NCBI RefSeq assembly: GCF_014837015.1
Contig: NZ_JACSPT010000002.1
Location: 186,001 to 250,000 of the forward strand
DNA length: 64,000 nt
Direction of reading: 5' to 3'
Source of the DNA: Acinetobacter pecorum
GTDB lineage: Bacteria; Pseudomonadota; Gammaproteobacteria; Pseudomonadales; Moraxellaceae
A program made the position numbers and the translations under genes. This document shows positions 63,116-64,000 of this stretch, in pieces. Each line of letters begins with the position of its first letter. Position 1 is the stretch's first letter. The notes under the pieces are model-generated. The model was not told the DNA's origin. It made no database searches and saw only the letters and a list, made by a program, of their open reading frames with translations.

Positions 63116-64000
63116 TTAACTCAAAAATGTTGAAACCCCAAAAAGCGGTGTCTTATTCTTCTCGCCCGCTATTTCTCGAACCAGTTTAGGAACCAGATAC
63201 CCCGGTAGGCTCGCTAAAACTTCTGTATAAATCTCATTAATATGGTCAGATGCCAAATCAAAATGATGGGCACCTTTTACTTTATCAAGTACATGTAAAT
63301 AATAAGGCATGACCCCGGCATCGAACAAGCGATAGCTTAAATCTACTAAAACCTGAGCAGAATTATTAACCCCATTTAATAAAACCGCCTGATTCAATAC
63401 AGTAATCTGGTGTTGAACCAGCTGGTTTAAACGCGTGCAAGTGAAGTCGTCCAACTCCGATGCATGGTTTGAGTGTACCACCAGAATAATACGTAGCCTA
63501 CTGTTTTTTAACATGCTAAGTAACTCTTCGTCGACTCGGTTGGGGATCACAATAGGAACTCGTGAATGTATTCTTAAGAATTTGAGATGTGGTACTGATT
63601 CCAGTCGTTCAATCCAGGTTTTTAATTTTTGGTTCGATAAGGTCAGTGGATCACCACCACTCAAAATCACTTCATTAATATCGGGTTGGCTTTCCAGATA
63701 TTGCTTGATATTTATCCAGTCTTCATTTTTAGGCAGATTTTCCTGATAGGGAAAATGCCGACGGAAACAATAACGGCAATGGACAGCACAGGCACCAGTC
63801 AGTGTCAGCAAGAAACGGGATTTATATTTGTGCAGTACGCCAGGTTGCTGATTGGCCTGTTCTTCGCCCAAGGGATCAGTGACAAATCCCGGATGCTCTT
63901 CCAGTTCCAGATGATGGGGCAGCACTTGTAAAAGCAGGGGGTCTAAAGGGTTTCCGGTCTGCATTTTGCCCACAAAAGCACGTGGTACGCGTAATTTAAA
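63116..64000 (-). CDS. epmB: EF-P beta-lysylation protein EpmB, partial
   Basis: EpmB is a radical SAM lysine 2,3-aminomutase that makes (R)-beta-lysine, which EpmA attaches to elongation factor P. The visible 294 residues include LRVPRAF at the window edge, DPLLLQVLPHHLELEEHPGFVTDPL, the cluster motif CAVHCRYC, FRRHFPYQENLP, EVILSGGDPLTLS and the C-terminal DAGVMPYYLHVLDKVKGAHHF. It aligns with E. coli EpmB (342 residues), so about 45 N-terminal residues lie beyond position 64000. The codon at 63973 (GTG) is internal, not a start. Confidence 0.94.
   Translation of the reverse strand, partial: FKLRVPRAFVGKMQTGNPLDPLLLQVLPHHLELEEHPGFVTDPLGEEQANQQPGVLHKYKSRFLLTLTGACAVHCRYCFRRHFPYQENLPKNEDWINIKQYLESQPDINEVILSGGDPLTLSNQKLKTWIERLESVPHLKFLRIHSRVPIVIPNRVDEELLSMLKNSRLRIILVVHSNHASELDDFTCTRLNQLVQHQITVLNQAVLLNGVNNSAQVLVDLSYRLFDAGVMPYYLHVLDKVKGAHHFDLASDHINEIYTEVLASLPGYLVPKLVREIAGEKNKTPLFGVSTFLS

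Overview
The window looks like chromosomal core sequence from a Gram-negative gammaproteobacterium of the Moraxellaceae, most likely an Acinetobacter. Reasons, from gene content recognised by eye: adjacent dat and ddc genes for 1,3-diaminopropane, a long (485-residue) glyceraldehyde-3-phosphate dehydrogenase, surE followed by an nlpD-like gene with no rpoS next to it, the nudJ-mnmA-hflD-purB block, a pair of small secreted proteins resembling the Moraxellaceae MCR_0457 family, and AT-rich spacers. I saw no tRNA, rRNA, CRISPR array, insertion sequence, integrase or phage structural gene.

Layout. 0-4.6 kb (minus): a carboxymuconolactone-decarboxylase-like protein, the beta-oxidation dehydrogenase FadE and lipoyl synthase LipA. 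4.8-6.3 kb: soluble transhydrogenase SthA. 6.3-10.7 kb (minus): a 21-cysteine copper-binding protein, a TauD-type dioxygenase, a 44-residue membrane microprotein overlapping an MFS transporter, and a large OmpW-type porin. 11-12.4 kb: a small conserved-looking basic protein and a macro-domain-like protein. 12.7-18.3 kb (plus): uvrB, a lipocalin, an EamA/RarD transporter and the long GAPDH. 18.3-20.3 kb: a divergent QorB-like/HxlR pair and an orphan two-TM protein. 20.4-24.4 kb: obgE-proB, then minus-strand BcrC-type phosphatase and a SIMPL protein. 24.8-29.3 kb: dat-ddc and an AAHS-type MFS transporter set between two nearly identical terminators. 29.6-34.6 kb: a PHO box and pstSCAB without phoU.

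34.7-36.1 kb: a 58-codon cysteine-containing ORF and sohB. 36.2-41.7 kb (minus): two membrane proteins of unknown role, then the nudJ-mnmA-hflD-purB operon. 41.9-44.5 kb: a secreted lipase followed by a very AT-rich patch with hdeA and a small monooxygenase-like gene that lacks an ATG. 44.6-47.4 kb (minus): gamma carbonic anhydrase, PBP5/6-type carboxypeptidase and the paired secreted proteins. 47.5-50.3 kb (plus): surE, an NlpD-like LysM/M23 lipoprotein with a degenerate active site, and a LysR regulator. 50.3-54.8 kb: argD, grxD and a LonB-like protease. 55-59.1 kb (plus): an AmpG permease carrying a periplasmic Ig-like insert, gloA, an SBF-type transporter and rpmE. 59.2-64 kb (minus): a FimX-like REC/PAS/degenerate GGDEF/degenerate EAL protein, overlapped by a PilZ-like-domain protein, then epmB running off the window.

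Most of the window is ordinary housekeeping. The parts that deserve a second look are the FimX-like/PilZ pair, the AmpG insert, the overlapping membrane microprotein, the macro-like protein, the AT-rich hdeA patch, the twin terminators and several long perfect inverted repeats. No complete new defence or biosynthetic system is evident.
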